Positions 25,728 to 34,644 are shown, counted from the stretch's first letter. The stretch is DNA of 64,000 bases from Bacteroides ndongoniae (GCF_900108345.1 NZ_FNVV01000014.1:2217664-2281663); one strand, 5' to 3'. The notes: generated by a model not told the origin, from the sequence alone. Numbers and translations: made by a program.

Positions 25728-25870
25728 GGGAAATATCACGTGAGCAGTGGAACGGTATGGGACAGCACGGACAAATCCGCATGAAATTCATGGGATACGG
25801 TCCGGTCAGAATCCACACGGACAATGAAAACCATACCGTAACAGTATACAGAATCAACGACAGTCTATAA
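25718..25870 (+). CDS. 50-residue unknown protein
   Basis: Begins MDIREISREQWNGMGQ and ends VTVYRINDSL. Its start overlaps the end of the previous gene by 10 bases, and it is followed by 21 bases and then the methylase-like gene. Beta-rich pattern (PVRIHTDNENHTVTVYR). Overlapping arrangement and clean codons support it as real; function unknown. Confidence 0.6.
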   Translation: MDIREISREQWNGMGQHGQIRMKFMGYGPVRIHTDNENHTVTVYRINDSL

Positions 25871-25891
25871 CCATTTATAAAATAAAGGAAT

Positions 25892-26611
25892 ATGGCACGA
25901 TATGAAATCTCCAACGAAGTCAGGCCGCTCGACAGGCTCATCACAGGCTTTGCCTCCTCATGCGGCTATGAAATACAGACCGTATTCAACGACCTGCTGC
26001 GTTTCATCATCCACGGCTTCTCTCCGGGAGCACCGCCAATAAGCAAATGGAAATACAAGCGTCAGCAAAACGCCTCGTTCATGGAAATGACAGCCGAATG
26101 GACACGTATCATGCAGAAACAAATCGGCAGGTCGGGCTGGTTCGACGCTTTCGGTGAACTCCACATGGCTTACTGCTCAAAACCGGGACAGCAGGCAAAC
26201 GGACAGTTCTTCACGCCGTCACATATCTGTGAACTCATGGTCATGTGCGCGGCAGGTAAAAAAGAGACCGGACAGAGGATGGGAGACCCCACATGCGGCA
26301 GCGGAAGGCTCCTGCTGGCATACCATGCGCACAATCCGGGAAACTATCTGGTCGGAGAAGACATCAGCCGGACCTGCTGTATGATGACCGTATGCAACAT
26401 GCTCGTCCACGGATGTGTCGGGGAAGTGATCTGTCATGACAGTCTCCAGCCGAAGGCATTCACCGACGGATGGAAAGTCAACCAGGCTCTGCCCTTGACG
26501 GGAATACCTTCTATAAGACGCATGAAGGAAGAGGAATACAGGAATCCTCTTCCGGAAAATATCGGACGCTTCAAAGAGGCAGTCCGTATCATCAACCTAT
26601 TGGACAAATAA
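25892..26611 (+). CDS. N6-adenine methylase-like protein without NPPY motif
   Basis: 239 residues. ANGQFFTPSHICELM (102-116) and GDPTCGSGRLLLAYH (131-145) are the motif X/I region of HsdM-type N6-adenine methylases and should bind S-adenosylmethionine. GEDIS at 155-159 is the acidic strand of motif II. The catalytic motif IV (N/D)PP(Y/F) is not found: the corresponding segment reads GWKVNQALPLTG. The protein is also much shorter than HsdM and has no target-recognition part. It may be a non-catalytic SAM-binding regulator or need a partner. AAAGGA upstream serves as ribosome binding site. Confidence 0.85.
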   Translation: MARYEISNEVRPLDRLITGFASSCGYEIQTVFNDLLRFIIHGFSPGAPPISKWKYKRQQNASFMEMTAEWTRIMQKQIGRSGWFDAFGELHMAYCSKPGQQANGQFFTPSHICELMVMCAAGKKETGQRMGDPTCGSGRLLLAYHAHNPGNYLVGEDISRTCCMMTVCNMLVHGCVGEVICHDSLQPKAFTDGWKVNQALPLTGIPSIRRMKEEEYRNPLPENIGRFKEAVRIINLLDK

Positions 26612-26637
26612 TTACCAACCATTTAAAAAATATAATT

Positions 26638-27527
26638 ATGGAAGCTTTAGCAACATTGAACAATCAGAGACAGTTTGATTTCCAGAACAACGGAATCGAA
26701 GTAATGGACCTTGAAACACTACAGCGTACCTACAAGGAGAACGACATCTACGGCAATCCGGTAAGGGGAATCTACCACTACCAGGTCATCCAGCGCATGA
26801 CGGACATCTGCCGCCGTCACAACCTGAACTACGAGGTGGAGGAAATCTTCGCCGCCCAGAACAAGAACCGTACACAGCCCGGAGTGGTCATCCTGCCACA
26901 GGTGGAACAGACCTATGGAGAGAAGGCGGTAGAAGCACATGTACTGCGCAGGATCTTCACGACCATCCGCATTCTGAACGGGGATACCGATGAACTGACA
27001 ACCACACTCGTGGTAGCCTACCATCAGGACGGTATCCAGGCGGCAATAGGTCCCTGTGTACGTATCTGCCACAACCAGTGTATCCTTTCACCCGAACGAA
27101 GCGTTGCCAACTACGGCAAGGACAAGGTGACTACCGAGGAACTGTTCGGGAAGGTAGATGCTGGATGCGCAATTTTGAGCGTGACATGGATGCGGACAGA
27201 AGCCGAATCCAAAGGCTCAAGGAAAAGGTGTTGACACCCGGTGAATTGTACATGATCATCGGTATGCTGACGGCTCTGCGTGTATCCCATGACAGTGCAG
27301 ACAAAAGACTGGCATCACAGGTGGACACCTATCCGCTTAACCAGGGACAGATTTCCGTGTTTACGGAAGAACTGCTCAAACTCTCACTTGAACAGCCACG
27401 CATTACAGCGTGGGATGTCTACAATGTAGCGACAGAAATCTACAAGCCTGGAAAGACTGATTTTCCTGCCATGATTCCACAAAATGGAGCAATGGCCGAT
27501 TTCCTGCTTTCATATAACCAGAATTAG
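26638..27527 (+). pseudogene. Conserved element protein, frameshifted; paralogue of 50684
   Basis: The frame from the ATG at 26638 matches the 299-residue protein at 50684-51583 closely (QFDFQNN, KENDIYGNP, YEVEEIFAAQNKN, ILSPERS, NYGKDKVTTEELFG) up to about 27158. After that the match moves to another frame and continues to the stop at 27525-27527 (ALRVSHDS, YPLNQ, AWD.YNVATEIYKPG, IPQNGA). At the joint, GTAGATGCTGGATG has two bases where a codon is expected (paralogue: VDEW), so one base is missing near 27159-27161. Either the gene is dead, or reading is rescued by frameshifting, or the base is a sequence error. Function unknown. Confidence 0.85.
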
Positions 27528-27549
27528 AATCTGAGACCGAAGACAACAG

Positions 27550-27582
27550 GCCCGGTTCCGTCACCAGCGGAATCGGGCTTTG
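27550..27582 (+). terminator. Intrinsic terminator within the accessory operon
   Basis: GCCCGGTTCCG (27550-27560) pairs with CGGAATCGGGC (27568-27578) with one wobble; a short TTTG tract follows. It ends transcription, at least in part, after the frameshifted gene. Confidence 0.65.
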
Positions 27583-27613
27583 TATTTTATTAACTGTAAT
27601 AATCAGATAAGAT

Positions 27614-27880
27614 ATGGCAGCAAGTAACAGAAAAAAGGCTGAAATGTATATCCTTTTCAGCTGCAACGCATGGCACGAATACAGTTCATTCGAACCAAAG
27701 GCAGTTTTCTCTTCCATAGAAAAGGCAGCAGACTTCCTGCAGAAGAACAGAAGAAAACTGAAACTGGAGGAAGATGACGTCGAATGTTTCAGACAGCACA
27801 GTCAGACTCAGGGCAGGAATACCAATTACCTGGTACAGTCCTGTCCCTACAATCCAGTCCGTGCAAGAGACTTGGAATGA
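27614..27880 (+). CDS. Small unknown protein, paralogue of part of 45851
   Basis: 88 residues. It matches the central part of the 290-residue protein at 45851-46723: YILFSCNAWHEYSS against YLLYRSDAWHNRSS, then F.S.E....L...RK..., and Q.Q.KGR or QTQGRNTNYL against QTKGRDENYL. It is therefore a single-domain version of a domain that is built into a larger protein in the minus-strand module. No known fold or activity. Confidence 0.8.
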   Translation: MAASNRKKAEMYILFSCNAWHEYSSFEPKAVFSSIEKAADFLQKNRRKLKLEEDDVECFRQHSQTQGRNTNYLVQSCPYNPVRARDLE

Positions 27881-27923
27881 CAAAGAATCCCATTCATAAA
27901 CAATCATATAAAAATATACGACT

Positions 27924-28517
27924 ATGACAAATGGCGAAAGCACTTACATCGGAATGTCCCTGCCGGAAGGAATACGGTACATCACCGTTTTTGAAAAAGG
28001 GGATTTTGAAAACTGCGGAAGAATACTCAGGACATTCTACAGTACGGAAAACAGGGTGAAAAAACTGCTCGCTTTGGGAAACCAGTTCCATCTGGAAGGA
28101 AGCCTGTCATCAAACGAAAACAAGAAAAGCTGTTGGCCTTTGAATAATGAGAATCCCATTCACGAAGCAAAGGAAATATCAGGCAAGGAAAAGTTCTTCC
28201 TGCTCGGTGACTGGACTTACCTGTATGAAAATGGCAGATGGCTTCTGGGCTACGGAGGAAAAATTTATGAAATCAGCCATCCTGAATTTTCAGTCTTTGT
28301 TCCCGACAAGGACCATACGCCTTCCCCTTTGGACAAAGGACTTTCCTTTGCCGTAATCGGCGAAACGGGAAAACTGGAATTCACTCCGGAAATTGTAAAC
28401 GGATGGGATACCTGGAAAAGCCTTCCCAAAAGAGTCAGTGAAAAAGGAAAAACGGTATATGTATTCCGCAAAACACAACTTATAAAAGTCATCAAACCTA
28501 AAAAACTGGAATCATGA
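27924..28517 (+). CDS. Unknown element protein, paralogue of 48611
   Basis: 197 residues. It shares order and spacing of features with the protein at 48611-49201: a start with SLPEGIRYI or LLPDGSVRHI, L..FY....RV..LL.LG, LYENGRWLL against LFDNGRWHV, and a basic C-terminus with YVFRKTQLIKVIK or YVYRGCRLVRIVR. In both modules it is followed, with overlap, by the large repeat protein (28514 or 46720), so the two proteins probably act together. Function unknown. Confidence 0.82.
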   Translation: MTNGESTYIGMSLPEGIRYITVFEKGDFENCGRILRTFYSTENRVKKLLALGNQFHLEGSLSSNENKKSCWPLNNENPIHEAKEISGKEKFFLLGDWTYLYENGRWLLGYGGKIYEISHPEFSVFVPDKDHTPSPLDKGLSFAVIGETGKLEFTPEIVNGWDTWKSLPKRVSEKGKTVYVFRKTQLIKVIKPKKLES

Positions 28518-30448
28518 AAGAAATCAATATGACAACGGCCATATCATGTATGCCGGACAAATTCATTACAATGGAAATGGTTGAACTGGCCGCAACCGAA
28601 CACCGTCCGGAATTGGTCAACTATCTGCCGGAGAAATATATTACTTCTGAAATACTTGACAGTATATTCAAAACAGATGATTACGGATGGCGTTCCTGGC
28701 AGCTTTCGAAGATACCTGAAGAAAAACGTAATCGCCAGATTTGTCTAAGGGCAATAAAGGCCGAAAAGAGTAATTTTCCTGACATACCGGAAAAATACAG
28801 GAACAGTGACATACTTGAATCGCTGTTCGCACACAGGAATTTCATGCACTACCTGCATCTGATACCTTCATCCTCATGGAACAACGGACCAGTCCGTGAT
28901 GCAATATACTCCCTTTACCGTGACGTACAGCAAAACGGAGGTTACCGGTACTGTTCAGAGAGGTATGAACAGCAGTTCTTATATGAAACAAGCGTCATGC
29001 TTTCTTTCGTTCCGCGACAAGCCAAGGATTTCAGACTTTGGAAAGAACTGATCCATGACGGACGTATCGCAACCATGACTATCGACAAAATGATGCCTAA
29101 ATGTTTCAAACAGGCAGCATACTACAAGGAATGGGCCATACGCTGTATCAAGGAAGTGGATACACGCTGGCTTGACTATGACACCGTATGGAAGGCCATC
29201 TGTCACAAGACAGGCAACCTGCATGGCATTTTCGATTCATACGGACATTACGAGTGGTTCTCCAAACATGCGGATGATGCCATGGCTGACAAAGCAATGG
29301 AGCTGGAACCTAACCTGTTTAACAAACTTCCCAGACGGTTCCGGACACCGGAAAGACTTATTCATACACTTGAAGTAAAAAGAGAAATCAACAGTTACAA
29401 CTTCATTCTTGAACCGAACCTGATGACGAAAGAGGTCTGTATGGCACTGGCCAGAAGGGATTCGTTCTACCCTGATATTCCATCGGAACGCTGGAACAGG
29501 GAACTTGTGGAATATTTCACCGAATACGGCCATAGTCTGCGCTGGCTCCCTCAACTGCCGAAGAAACTACAGACCAGAAAACTTGCCCAGAAGGTTCTCA
29601 AGGAGAAGCCTCAATACTTCCATTATCTGCGGATGGAATTCATCACACCTGAAATGTCCAGGCTGTTATGTCAAAAAGACCAGGATAATATCCGGTATTT
29701 CAAGGAACGGGTCATGGAATTCCAAAAATATACAGGGCTTCCAGCCGAATTCTATGGATGTGAAACGGATTTCAAGCATATCAGGGACCGTGATGACAGC
29801 CGCCGATACTGCCGTATAGGACTCGCTTACATCGCCTTACAAAAATGTAAACGCGGATGGCATGAAAGTGAATACTATCTTATCATGACACGCCATCCCA
29901 ACCGATATATGCCTGCCAAGACAGTGTTCAGAAAACAGATTACTACATTCCACCGGACATGGCTGGAAAAGACAATATGTGACAACGACCCGCAATTCCG
30001 GATTCCGAAGATTCAAAAGGATTTGAAGGATGTACAGGCCATGCGGTATTATGAGGTGGAACATATCCGTACCATACTGGGTTGCGAAATATTCCGCAAC
30101 TCTTTCATGGGGCAGACAGTGGAATACTGTATCCGCAAGGACGGGCTGACCTACCATGACAGGAACATGGAAAGGCTCGCCTCCGGCCTGCAATACAAGA
30201 TCCGTCAATTGAAGGAGCAGGCTGTACTCCCCAAAGGAACAGATGACTCTATGGAAATCAATGCAGAAACGGTACACCGCAATATGGGGTATTGTCTGAT
30301 TGGAATAGAAGCCTTTGCGGAAGACTACGGACTGGACATAGCCCGGACCTATACCCTGAAAGAGCTGAAGGACGTTATCCATGAACAGGGATACAAGCCT
30401 TCACTGGAGAAATACAAAAAAGAAGTCCAACATCTAAATCTTATCTGA
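28514..30448 (+). CDS. Large helical-repeat element protein, paralogue of 46720
   Basis: 644 residues. The N-terminal ~400 residues consist of degenerate ~35-residue repeats of the form P..hhT.EM...A...., similar in style to DUF4116 repeats (for example MPDKFITMEMVELA, LPEKYITSEILDSIF). The C-terminal part is better conserved with the paralogue at 46720: TFHRTWLEK, EIFRNSFMG, LTYHDRN. A long solenoid plus a conserved C-terminal domain suggests protein or nucleic-acid binding. It overlaps the previous gene by four bases. No enzyme motif seen. Confidence 0.85.
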   Translation: MKEINMTTAISCMPDKFITMEMVELAATEHRPELVNYLPEKYITSEILDSIFKTDDYGWRSWQLSKIPEEKRNRQICLRAIKAEKSNFPDIPEKYRNSDILESLFAHRNFMHYLHLIPSSSWNNGPVRDAIYSLYRDVQQNGGYRYCSERYEQQFLYETSVMLSFVPRQAKDFRLWKELIHDGRIATMTIDKMMPKCFKQAAYYKEWAIRCIKEVDTRWLDYDTVWKAICHKTGNLHGIFDSYGHYEWFSKHADDAMADKAMELEPNLFNKLPRRFRTPERLIHTLEVKREINSYNFILEPNLMTKEVCMALARRDSFYPDIPSERWNRELVEYFTEYGHSLRWLPQLPKKLQTRKLAQKVLKEKPQYFHYLRMEFITPEMSRLLCQKDQDNIRYFKERVMEFQKYTGLPAEFYGCETDFKHIRDRDDSRRYCRIGLAYIALQKCKRGWHESEYYLIMTRHPNRYMPAKTVFRKQITTFHRTWLEKTICDNDPQFRIPKIQKDLKDVQAMRYYEVEHIRTILGCEIFRNSFMGQTVEYCIRKDGLTYHDRNMERLASGLQYKIRQLKEQAVLPKGTDDSMEINAETVHRNMGYCLIGIEAFAEDYGLDIARTYTLKELKDVIHEQGYKPSLEKYKKEVQHLNLI

Positions 30449-30450
30449 AT

Positions 30451-31209
30451 ATGAATATTCTCCAAAAAAGAATTGAAAACCTGTGCGATGAAATCATCGG
30501 CAGGATACTTGCACTGATGAAGGTAAACTCGGTTTCCGAAGTAATACTGACAGACAATGACAATCCGGTTTACGTAATCTGGTTTGACAAGATGGGTGAT
30601 CCGTGCGAATGTTCCGTACACAAGGTAACTGCTGTCGGAAAAGGAATCACACTTGAAGTCCATGATAAGATAACCGGAGAAAATTATAAGGTAACAAGCC
30701 GCCATGAGGCGGCTCTGGCCAATCCGGTATGGCTTAACGATATTCTGGAAGCCATAACAAACATCTTCCATATAAAAGAAGATAATGTTATATGCTGCAA
30801 ATGCGGAAGTACAAACGTAACCTGTGAAGCGATGATAAATCCCAATACAAAGGACTTTGACCACTATACAGATGACTCTTTTCAGTATGGGTGGTGCGAC
30901 AACTGTAAAACCGGAGTAGTCATAAGCGACACATCTGAAGTAAAGAAGGGAATATCTCAGAAATATAAAGAGTTTACAGAGACTTACAATACCGAACCGC
31001 AACTGGCCTTATGCCGTATCATCTGGAAAGATGATATGAAAGAAACGGAAGTTTCCATAGCACTCGAAAACATTCCGGAAGAGCATGATGATACCATCTT
31101 CTTCTATTGCGACAGCCTGTCCGATTTCATGGCGTTGGCAGAATACGGAGGAGAAGACTTCATCGTTACGGAATGTTTTAACTTTACCAACTTGGAAAAT
31201 GAGGAATAA
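30451..31209 (+). CDS. Two-part zinc-ribbon protein combining 43381- and 40763-like parts
   Basis: 252 residues. The first ~100 residues match the start of the protein at 43381-43899 (VYVIWFDKMGDPCE against TYIIWYDRHCEPHE). The rest matches the N-terminal part of the protein at 40763: a zinc ribbon CCKCGSTNVTCEAMINPNT....WCDNC followed by a domain ending near EF.V.. .F.F. Thus two genes of the minus-strand module appear here as one fused protein. It is the last gene of the operon before a promoter for the toxin-antitoxin set. Function unknown; the ribbon suggests nucleic-acid or protein binding. Confidence 0.82.
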   Translation: MNILQKRIENLCDEIIGRILALMKVNSVSEVILTDNDNPVYVIWFDKMGDPCECSVHKVTAVGKGITLEVHDKITGENYKVTSRHEAALANPVWLNDILEAITNIFHIKEDNVICCKCGSTNVTCEAMINPNTKDFDHYTDDSFQYGWCDNCKTGVVISDTSEVKKGISQKYKEFTETYNTEPQLALCRIIWKDDMKETEVSIALENIPEEHDDTIFFYCDSLSDFMALAEYGGEDFIVTECFNFTNLENEE

Positions 31210-31230
31210 TTTATTTTCATCTTTTCAAAG

Positions 31231-31261
31231 TTGCCTGATATGTAAACTTTATATATATTTG
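31231..31261 (+). promoter_or_regulatory. Bacteroidota promoter of the toxin-antitoxin set
   Basis: TTG at 31231-31233 and TATATTTG at 31254-31261 lie 20 bases apart. The expected transcription start (about 31268) falls at the ATG of the toxin gene (31266), so the first message may be almost leaderless. Confidence 0.75.
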
Positions 31262-31265
31262 CAGC

Positions 31266-31601
31266 ATGAAACAGGAAAGGACCATATCAGCCTACAAGAA
31301 TTATTTCATGGACTTTATCTCATCTCTCAGAAAAGAGGAAGCCCGTAAGATATACTACATTCTTGATATGCTGAAAGTACAGGAAAGGGTAAGCAGCAAG
31401 TTCGTAAAGTATCTGCGCGAAGAGCTCTATGAAATCCGTGCTGAATATGGAGGCAACATCTTCCGGGTATTCTTCATATTTGATGACGGGAACATCGTAA
31501 TCCTGTTCAACGGATTTCAGAAAAAGACAAAGAAGACACCGCCTTCTGAAATAGAAAAGGCATTAAAGATAAAGGAGGAGTATTATGAAAGCAAGAAATG
31601 A
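31266..31601 (+). CDS. HigB/RelE-like toxin
   Basis: 111 residues. The core is that of the phage-derived Gp49/HigB family: KYLREELYEIRAEYGGNIFRVF, FIFDDGNIVILFNGF and KKTKKTP, where Arg and Lys residues act in ribosome-dependent mRNA cleavage. The C-terminal helix EIEKALKIKEEYYESKK is typical. It is overlapped by the antitoxin gene. The ATG is close to the predicted transcription start; a later start at Met 15 (31308) would remove a conserved-looking N-terminal helix, so I kept 31266. Confidence 0.9.
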   Translation: MKQERTISAYKNYFMDFISSLRKEEARKIYYILDMLKVQERVSSKFVKYLREELYEIRAEYGGNIFRVFFIFDDGNIVILFNGFQKKTKKTPPSEIEKALKIKEEYYESKK

Positions 31602-31890
31602 AAACCTGACCAGCATCGATGCTATCATGGATGCGGAATTCGGCAAGCCGGGAACACCTGAACGTGAGGAGTTCCGTAAGGAGGCATACGCCTACTGCAT
31701 GGGACAGATTATATGCGATGCCAGAAAGAAGGAAAAGATGACCCAGTCCGAACTGGCTGAAAAAATCGGGACCAACAAGTCCTATATCTCCAGAATAGAA
31801 AAAGGTATTGTAGATCCGGGTATCAGTACGTTCTGCCGTATCATTGATGCACTCGGATTGAAGATTGAAATTGTCAAACCGGTATTATAA
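31585..31890 (+). CDS. HigA-like antitoxin (XRE helix-turn-helix)
   Basis: 101 residues. HTH: MTQSELAEKIGTNKSYISRIE at about 52-72 (split here as MTQSELAEKIG and TNKSYISRIE). The N-terminal half is acidic and probably binds the toxin. AAGGAGGAG in front of the ATG is an unusually strong Shine-Dalgarno for this window, which would favour antitoxin synthesis over the leaderless toxin. The gene overlaps the toxin by 17 bases and the next gene by one base (TAATG). Confidence 0.9.
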   Translation: MKARNENLTSIDAIMDAEFGKPGTPEREEFRKEAYAYCMGQIICDARKKEKMTQSELAEKIGTNKSYISRIEKGIVDPGISTFCRIIDALGLKIEIVKPVL

Positions 31891-32237
31891 TGGAAAATTA
31901 TCAGGAAAAAGCCAGAGAAAACTTTTACCGCAACCGTCCATACGGCATTCACATTGATTATGCCCGAAAAGGATTTGTACTGTTCAATCACTATACAAAT
32001 AGTCTCGGCAAACAGGAAACCGGTTCTATTGAAGGCCTTCCCCTTGAAAAGTTCGAGGATGTGGACGCGATACCATTGAACGGGAAAATTATAAAAAATG
32101 GTAACCAGACAACAGACATCTATTTCTATACAGACGATTCAAATCCTTACAAAAACATGAAGCTGGATATGGATGCTCTGAAACAGTATAATCGGTTCAT
32201 TTATCCCCTGTCACTTTTTTTAGACAGGATATTATAA
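31890..32237 (+). CDS. Unknown third gene of the toxin-antitoxin operon
   Basis: 115 residues starting at TAATG, so it is translated together with the antitoxin. The sequence is rich in aromatic and polar residues (FVLFNHYTNSLGKQETGS, IYFYTDDSNPYKN) and looks like a small beta domain. I do not recognise it. Its tight coupling suggests a functional link with the TA pair, for instance as a chaperone or modulator; that is speculation. A terminator follows. Confidence 0.75.
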   Translation: MENYQEKARENFYRNRPYGIHIDYARKGFVLFNHYTNSLGKQETGSIEGLPLEKFEDVDAIPLNGKIIKNGNQTTDIYFYTDDSNPYKNMKLDMDALKQYNRFIYPLSLFLDRIL

Positions 32238-32243
32238 CAAGAC

Positions 32244-32282
32244 GAGGGTGTGTCGTAATACGCGATTCACCCTCTTTTCTTT
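32244..32282 (+). terminator. Terminator after toxin-antitoxin operon
   Basis: GAGGGTG (32244-32250) pairs with CACCCTC (32268-32274), then TTTTCTTT. It lies next to or within the left end of the insertion sequence, so it may be part of the element. Confidence 0.6.
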
Positions 32283-32310
32283 ATCAGCGATAAGAGCATA
32301 GTTAACTCTT

Positions 32311-33966
32311 TCAGGCAGCGATATTCTGAAGATAATCTCGATTATTTTGTTCCCAATAGCCTAAAAGAGCGGTAATAAGGCCGTAAAGGTGTTTAATTGG
32401 CCAATTTATACCCTCTTTATTCATCTTGGTACACATCTTTTTTATATTGAAGGCGATGGCCAGGAAGGAAAAGTCCATAAGAACCTTGTCCTTCCCAAAA
32501 TGACGGAAGCGCTTGTAGTTCATGTTGAATTTTATCTGTCCAAATACAGCTTCCGGCTCTATACACCTTTGCCCTCTGTATTTCAACCCTTCTTCGGAAC
32601 AGAGAAGTTCCCGGGCTTTCTGTTTGTATATCCTGAGTCGGTGATTCAGTTCTATCGTCCTGTTTCCTTTAGCTTTAAAACACAGACATCTTAACGGACA
32701 TCCTTCGCATCTGACAGCCCTATACCTGACATATTCGACTACATATCCGGATTCGGTTTTCGTATGCCTGGTACCTACCCTCTGCATCTTTTGCCCCATT
32801 GGACAGACGCAGTAATCCTGTTCTTCATTGTAGAAAAAGTTTTCGGCCTTAAAAGGATCCGGTTTAAATCTTGGCCGCTGCTCCATGTGGAAATAATTGT
32901 ATTTGACGTATGCTTCCATCCCGTTTTCCGACATAAAGTGGTAATTCTCTTCTGATCCGTAACCGGAATCAGCAACCACCGTATGAGCCAACTGCCCGTA
33001 TCTGTCGGCAAAGGACTTCAGAAAGGGAATCATCGTCAAGGTGTCAGTCGGATTCGGGAAAAGAGAATAATCGATAATGAATTGATTTTCCGTAGCAATC
33101 TGAAGATTATATCCGGGTTTTGTCTGACCGTTACGCATGGCATCCTCTTTCATTCTCATAAAGGTGGCTTCTTTGTCTGTCTTGGAATAAGAGTTACGGT
33201 CCTGAAGATTGTCCAAATGGGTGTTGTATTCCTGAAGCTTATCCCTGTGAGCTTCCAGTTCTTTCAGCTGTTTGTGTTTCTTTTTCAGCTCTGATTTCTG
33301 CTCTTTCGTGGAAGGCTCTGCAGTCTGTTCAAGGGCATTGCGTAATTCCCCAGCCATTTCTGTCAATATGGAAGGGGTAAACTCAATTCCATCGTTGTTT
33401 TCCGAAGCTTTTTCCTGAGCGATGACGTCATCTATTTGGCTTAACAGAACCCTGATTTTCTTCATCAGTCGTTCACGGTTTCGCTCAACGCTCTTCCGCC
33501 ATACAAAAGTATATTTGTTGGCCTTGGACTCAATCTTTGTTCCGTCAATATATTCCACATTCAGACTGATGAAGCCTTTGGATGAAAGCAGAAGTACGGT
33601 TTGGGTAAACACTTCGTTAATCTCCTTCTTCACCCGATTACGGAAACGGTTGATAGTAATGAAGTCCGGTTTCTCATAACCGGCTAACCAAATGTAATGG
33701 ATATCACGATGAAGAAGCTTTTCTATTTTCCGGCAGGAGTATATATTGTTCATATAGGCATACAAGATAACCTTTAGCATCATCTTGGGATGGTAAGGAC
33801 TACGGCCGCATTCTTTGTATAACTTCCTGAAACTTTCAAGATTCAGGCTTTCAACCAAAGCGTCAACCATGCGTACAGGATCGTTTTCTGCAATATCTTC
33901 ATCGATTCTTTGCGGAAAAAGTACCGTTTGGTTGGGAGTGTATGGACGAAAATGTATCTTTGCCAT
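32311..33966 (-). CDS. IS1182-family transposase
   Basis: 551 residues. N-terminal DUF772-type domain (YHPKMMLKVILYAYMNNIYS, CRKIEKLLHRDI). DDE residues: EYIDGTKIES (first Asp), VVADSGYGSEENY (second Asp) and a Glu within CIEPEAVFGQIK. A cysteine cluster (CVCPMG, CEGCPLRCLC) sits in the insertion domain, as in IS1182 members. The length is normal for the family and no stop or frameshift is seen, so the element should be able to move. Coiled-coil-like segment at about 190-260. Confidence 0.93.
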   Translation of the reverse strand: MAKIHFRPYTPNQTVLFPQRIDEDIAENDPVRMVDALVESLNLESFRKLYKECGRSPYHPKMMLKVILYAYMNNIYSCRKIEKLLHRDIHYIWLAGYEKPDFITINRFRNRVKKEINEVFTQTVLLLSSKGFISLNVEYIDGTKIESKANKYTFVWRKSVERNRERLMKKIRVLLSQIDDVIAQEKASENNDGIEFTPSILTEMAGELRNALEQTAEPSTKEQKSELKKKHKQLKELEAHRDKLQEYNTHLDNLQDRNSYSKTDKEATFMRMKEDAMRNGQTKPGYNLQIATENQFIIDYSLFPNPTDTLTMIPFLKSFADRYGQLAHTVVADSGYGSEENYHFMSENGMEAYVKYNYFHMEQRPRFKPDPFKAENFFYNEEQDYCVCPMGQKMQRVGTRHTKTESGYVVEYVRYRAVRCEGCPLRCLCFKAKGNRTIELNHRLRIYKQKARELLCSEEGLKYRGQRCIEPEAVFGQIKFNMNYKRFRHFGKDKVLMDFSFLAIAFNIKKMCTKMNKEGINWPIKHLYGLITALLGYWEQNNRDYLQNIAA

Positions 33967-34430
33967 ATGTATAAATCTTTATGCTTAAAGATACAAAATC
34001 TTTAGGTAATAACAAAGCCCCAGCTTGTGAAAGTCGGGGCTTTGTGCTAAAAAAAGAAGGTGTGCTTTTTGGCAAACTTTTTTTGTTTGATAATTGATTG
34101 ATAACCAGTAGTTAGTTTCGCTTAAAAAAGCTAATCTCTACTTATAAGCATACATAGAGGGTTTCAATAACCAACTGATACTGAAGACAAAAGTATATAA
34201 AAAAGTCGGATTGTAAAACACTGGAAAAGAACCTTCTTTTATCAATCAAGGAAATCAAAAAGTGTATAGAGCAAAGTGGCGCATGTATGGTATAGATAAT
34301 TCCGTACATGCGCCACTTTCTTAATCATCTGATTTGCATTGATTTACATTAATTGTTATTATATACTATCATTTGGTACTGATAAGCATTGATTTTGCTT
34401 GTGGGGTGTATTATTGTCCACCTAAAAAAA
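33967..34430. other. Gap between insertion sequence and minus-strand module
   Basis: No gene. It holds the right end of the insertion sequence with a 9-base hairpin (34013-34044) and the long hairpin at 34273-34319. The remainder is AT-rich. Confidence 0.5.
34273..34319. terminator. Long hairpin ending the minus-strand operon
   Basis: Eighteen-base arms at 34273-34290 and 34302-34319 (left arm AAAGTGGCGCATGTATGG) pair with a single wobble around an 11-base loop. Short A and T tracts at the ends allow termination in both directions. It lies 112 bases beyond the stop of the last minus-strand gene. Confidence 0.75.
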
Positions 34431-34634
34431 TCAAGAATATCTCCTTGAAACGGGTTTGACGAGCAGGTCGATGTGCTCGTGTTCAAGGATATGTTCCATA
34501 GCCTTGTATATGGGCATCTTTTCGATACCGGCAATCTTCAGGGCTTCCATCTTGATGGTATTCTCGATGAGCAGCAGGTAGTCTTCCTCCTTCAGCTCAA
34601 CATATTTCTGTGACTGTGATTTTAATTTTGCCAT
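34431..34634 (-). CDS. 67-residue unknown protein, last gene of operon
   Basis: Taken from MAKLKSQSQKYVELKEEDYL at 34634; a longer frame to 34676 would overlap the RNase H gene. The sequence is helical and charged (ENTIKMEALKIAGIEKMPIYKA), which suggests a small regulator or subunit. It starts 10 bases after the RNase H stop. Function unknown. Confidence 0.7.
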   Translation of the reverse strand: MAKLKSQSQKYVELKEEDYLLLIENTIKMEALKIAGIEKMPIYKAMEHILEHEHIDLLVKPVSRRYS

Positions 34635-34644
34635 ATTGATGTTG

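Larger units (their letters stand above)
32240..34095 (-). mobile_element. IS1182-like insertion sequence (ends approximate)
   Basis: Contains one transposase gene on the minus strand. CACCCTCTTTTCTTTA (32268-32283) at the left is repeated in inverted form at the right (TAAAAAAAGAAGGTG, 34048-34062) with few mismatches, so these are probably parts of imperfect terminal repeats. The exact outer ends and target duplication could not be fixed by eye. A hairpin CAAAGCCCC/GGGGCTTTG (34013-34044) lies just upstream of the transposase and may stop transcription entering from outside. Confidence 0.6.
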
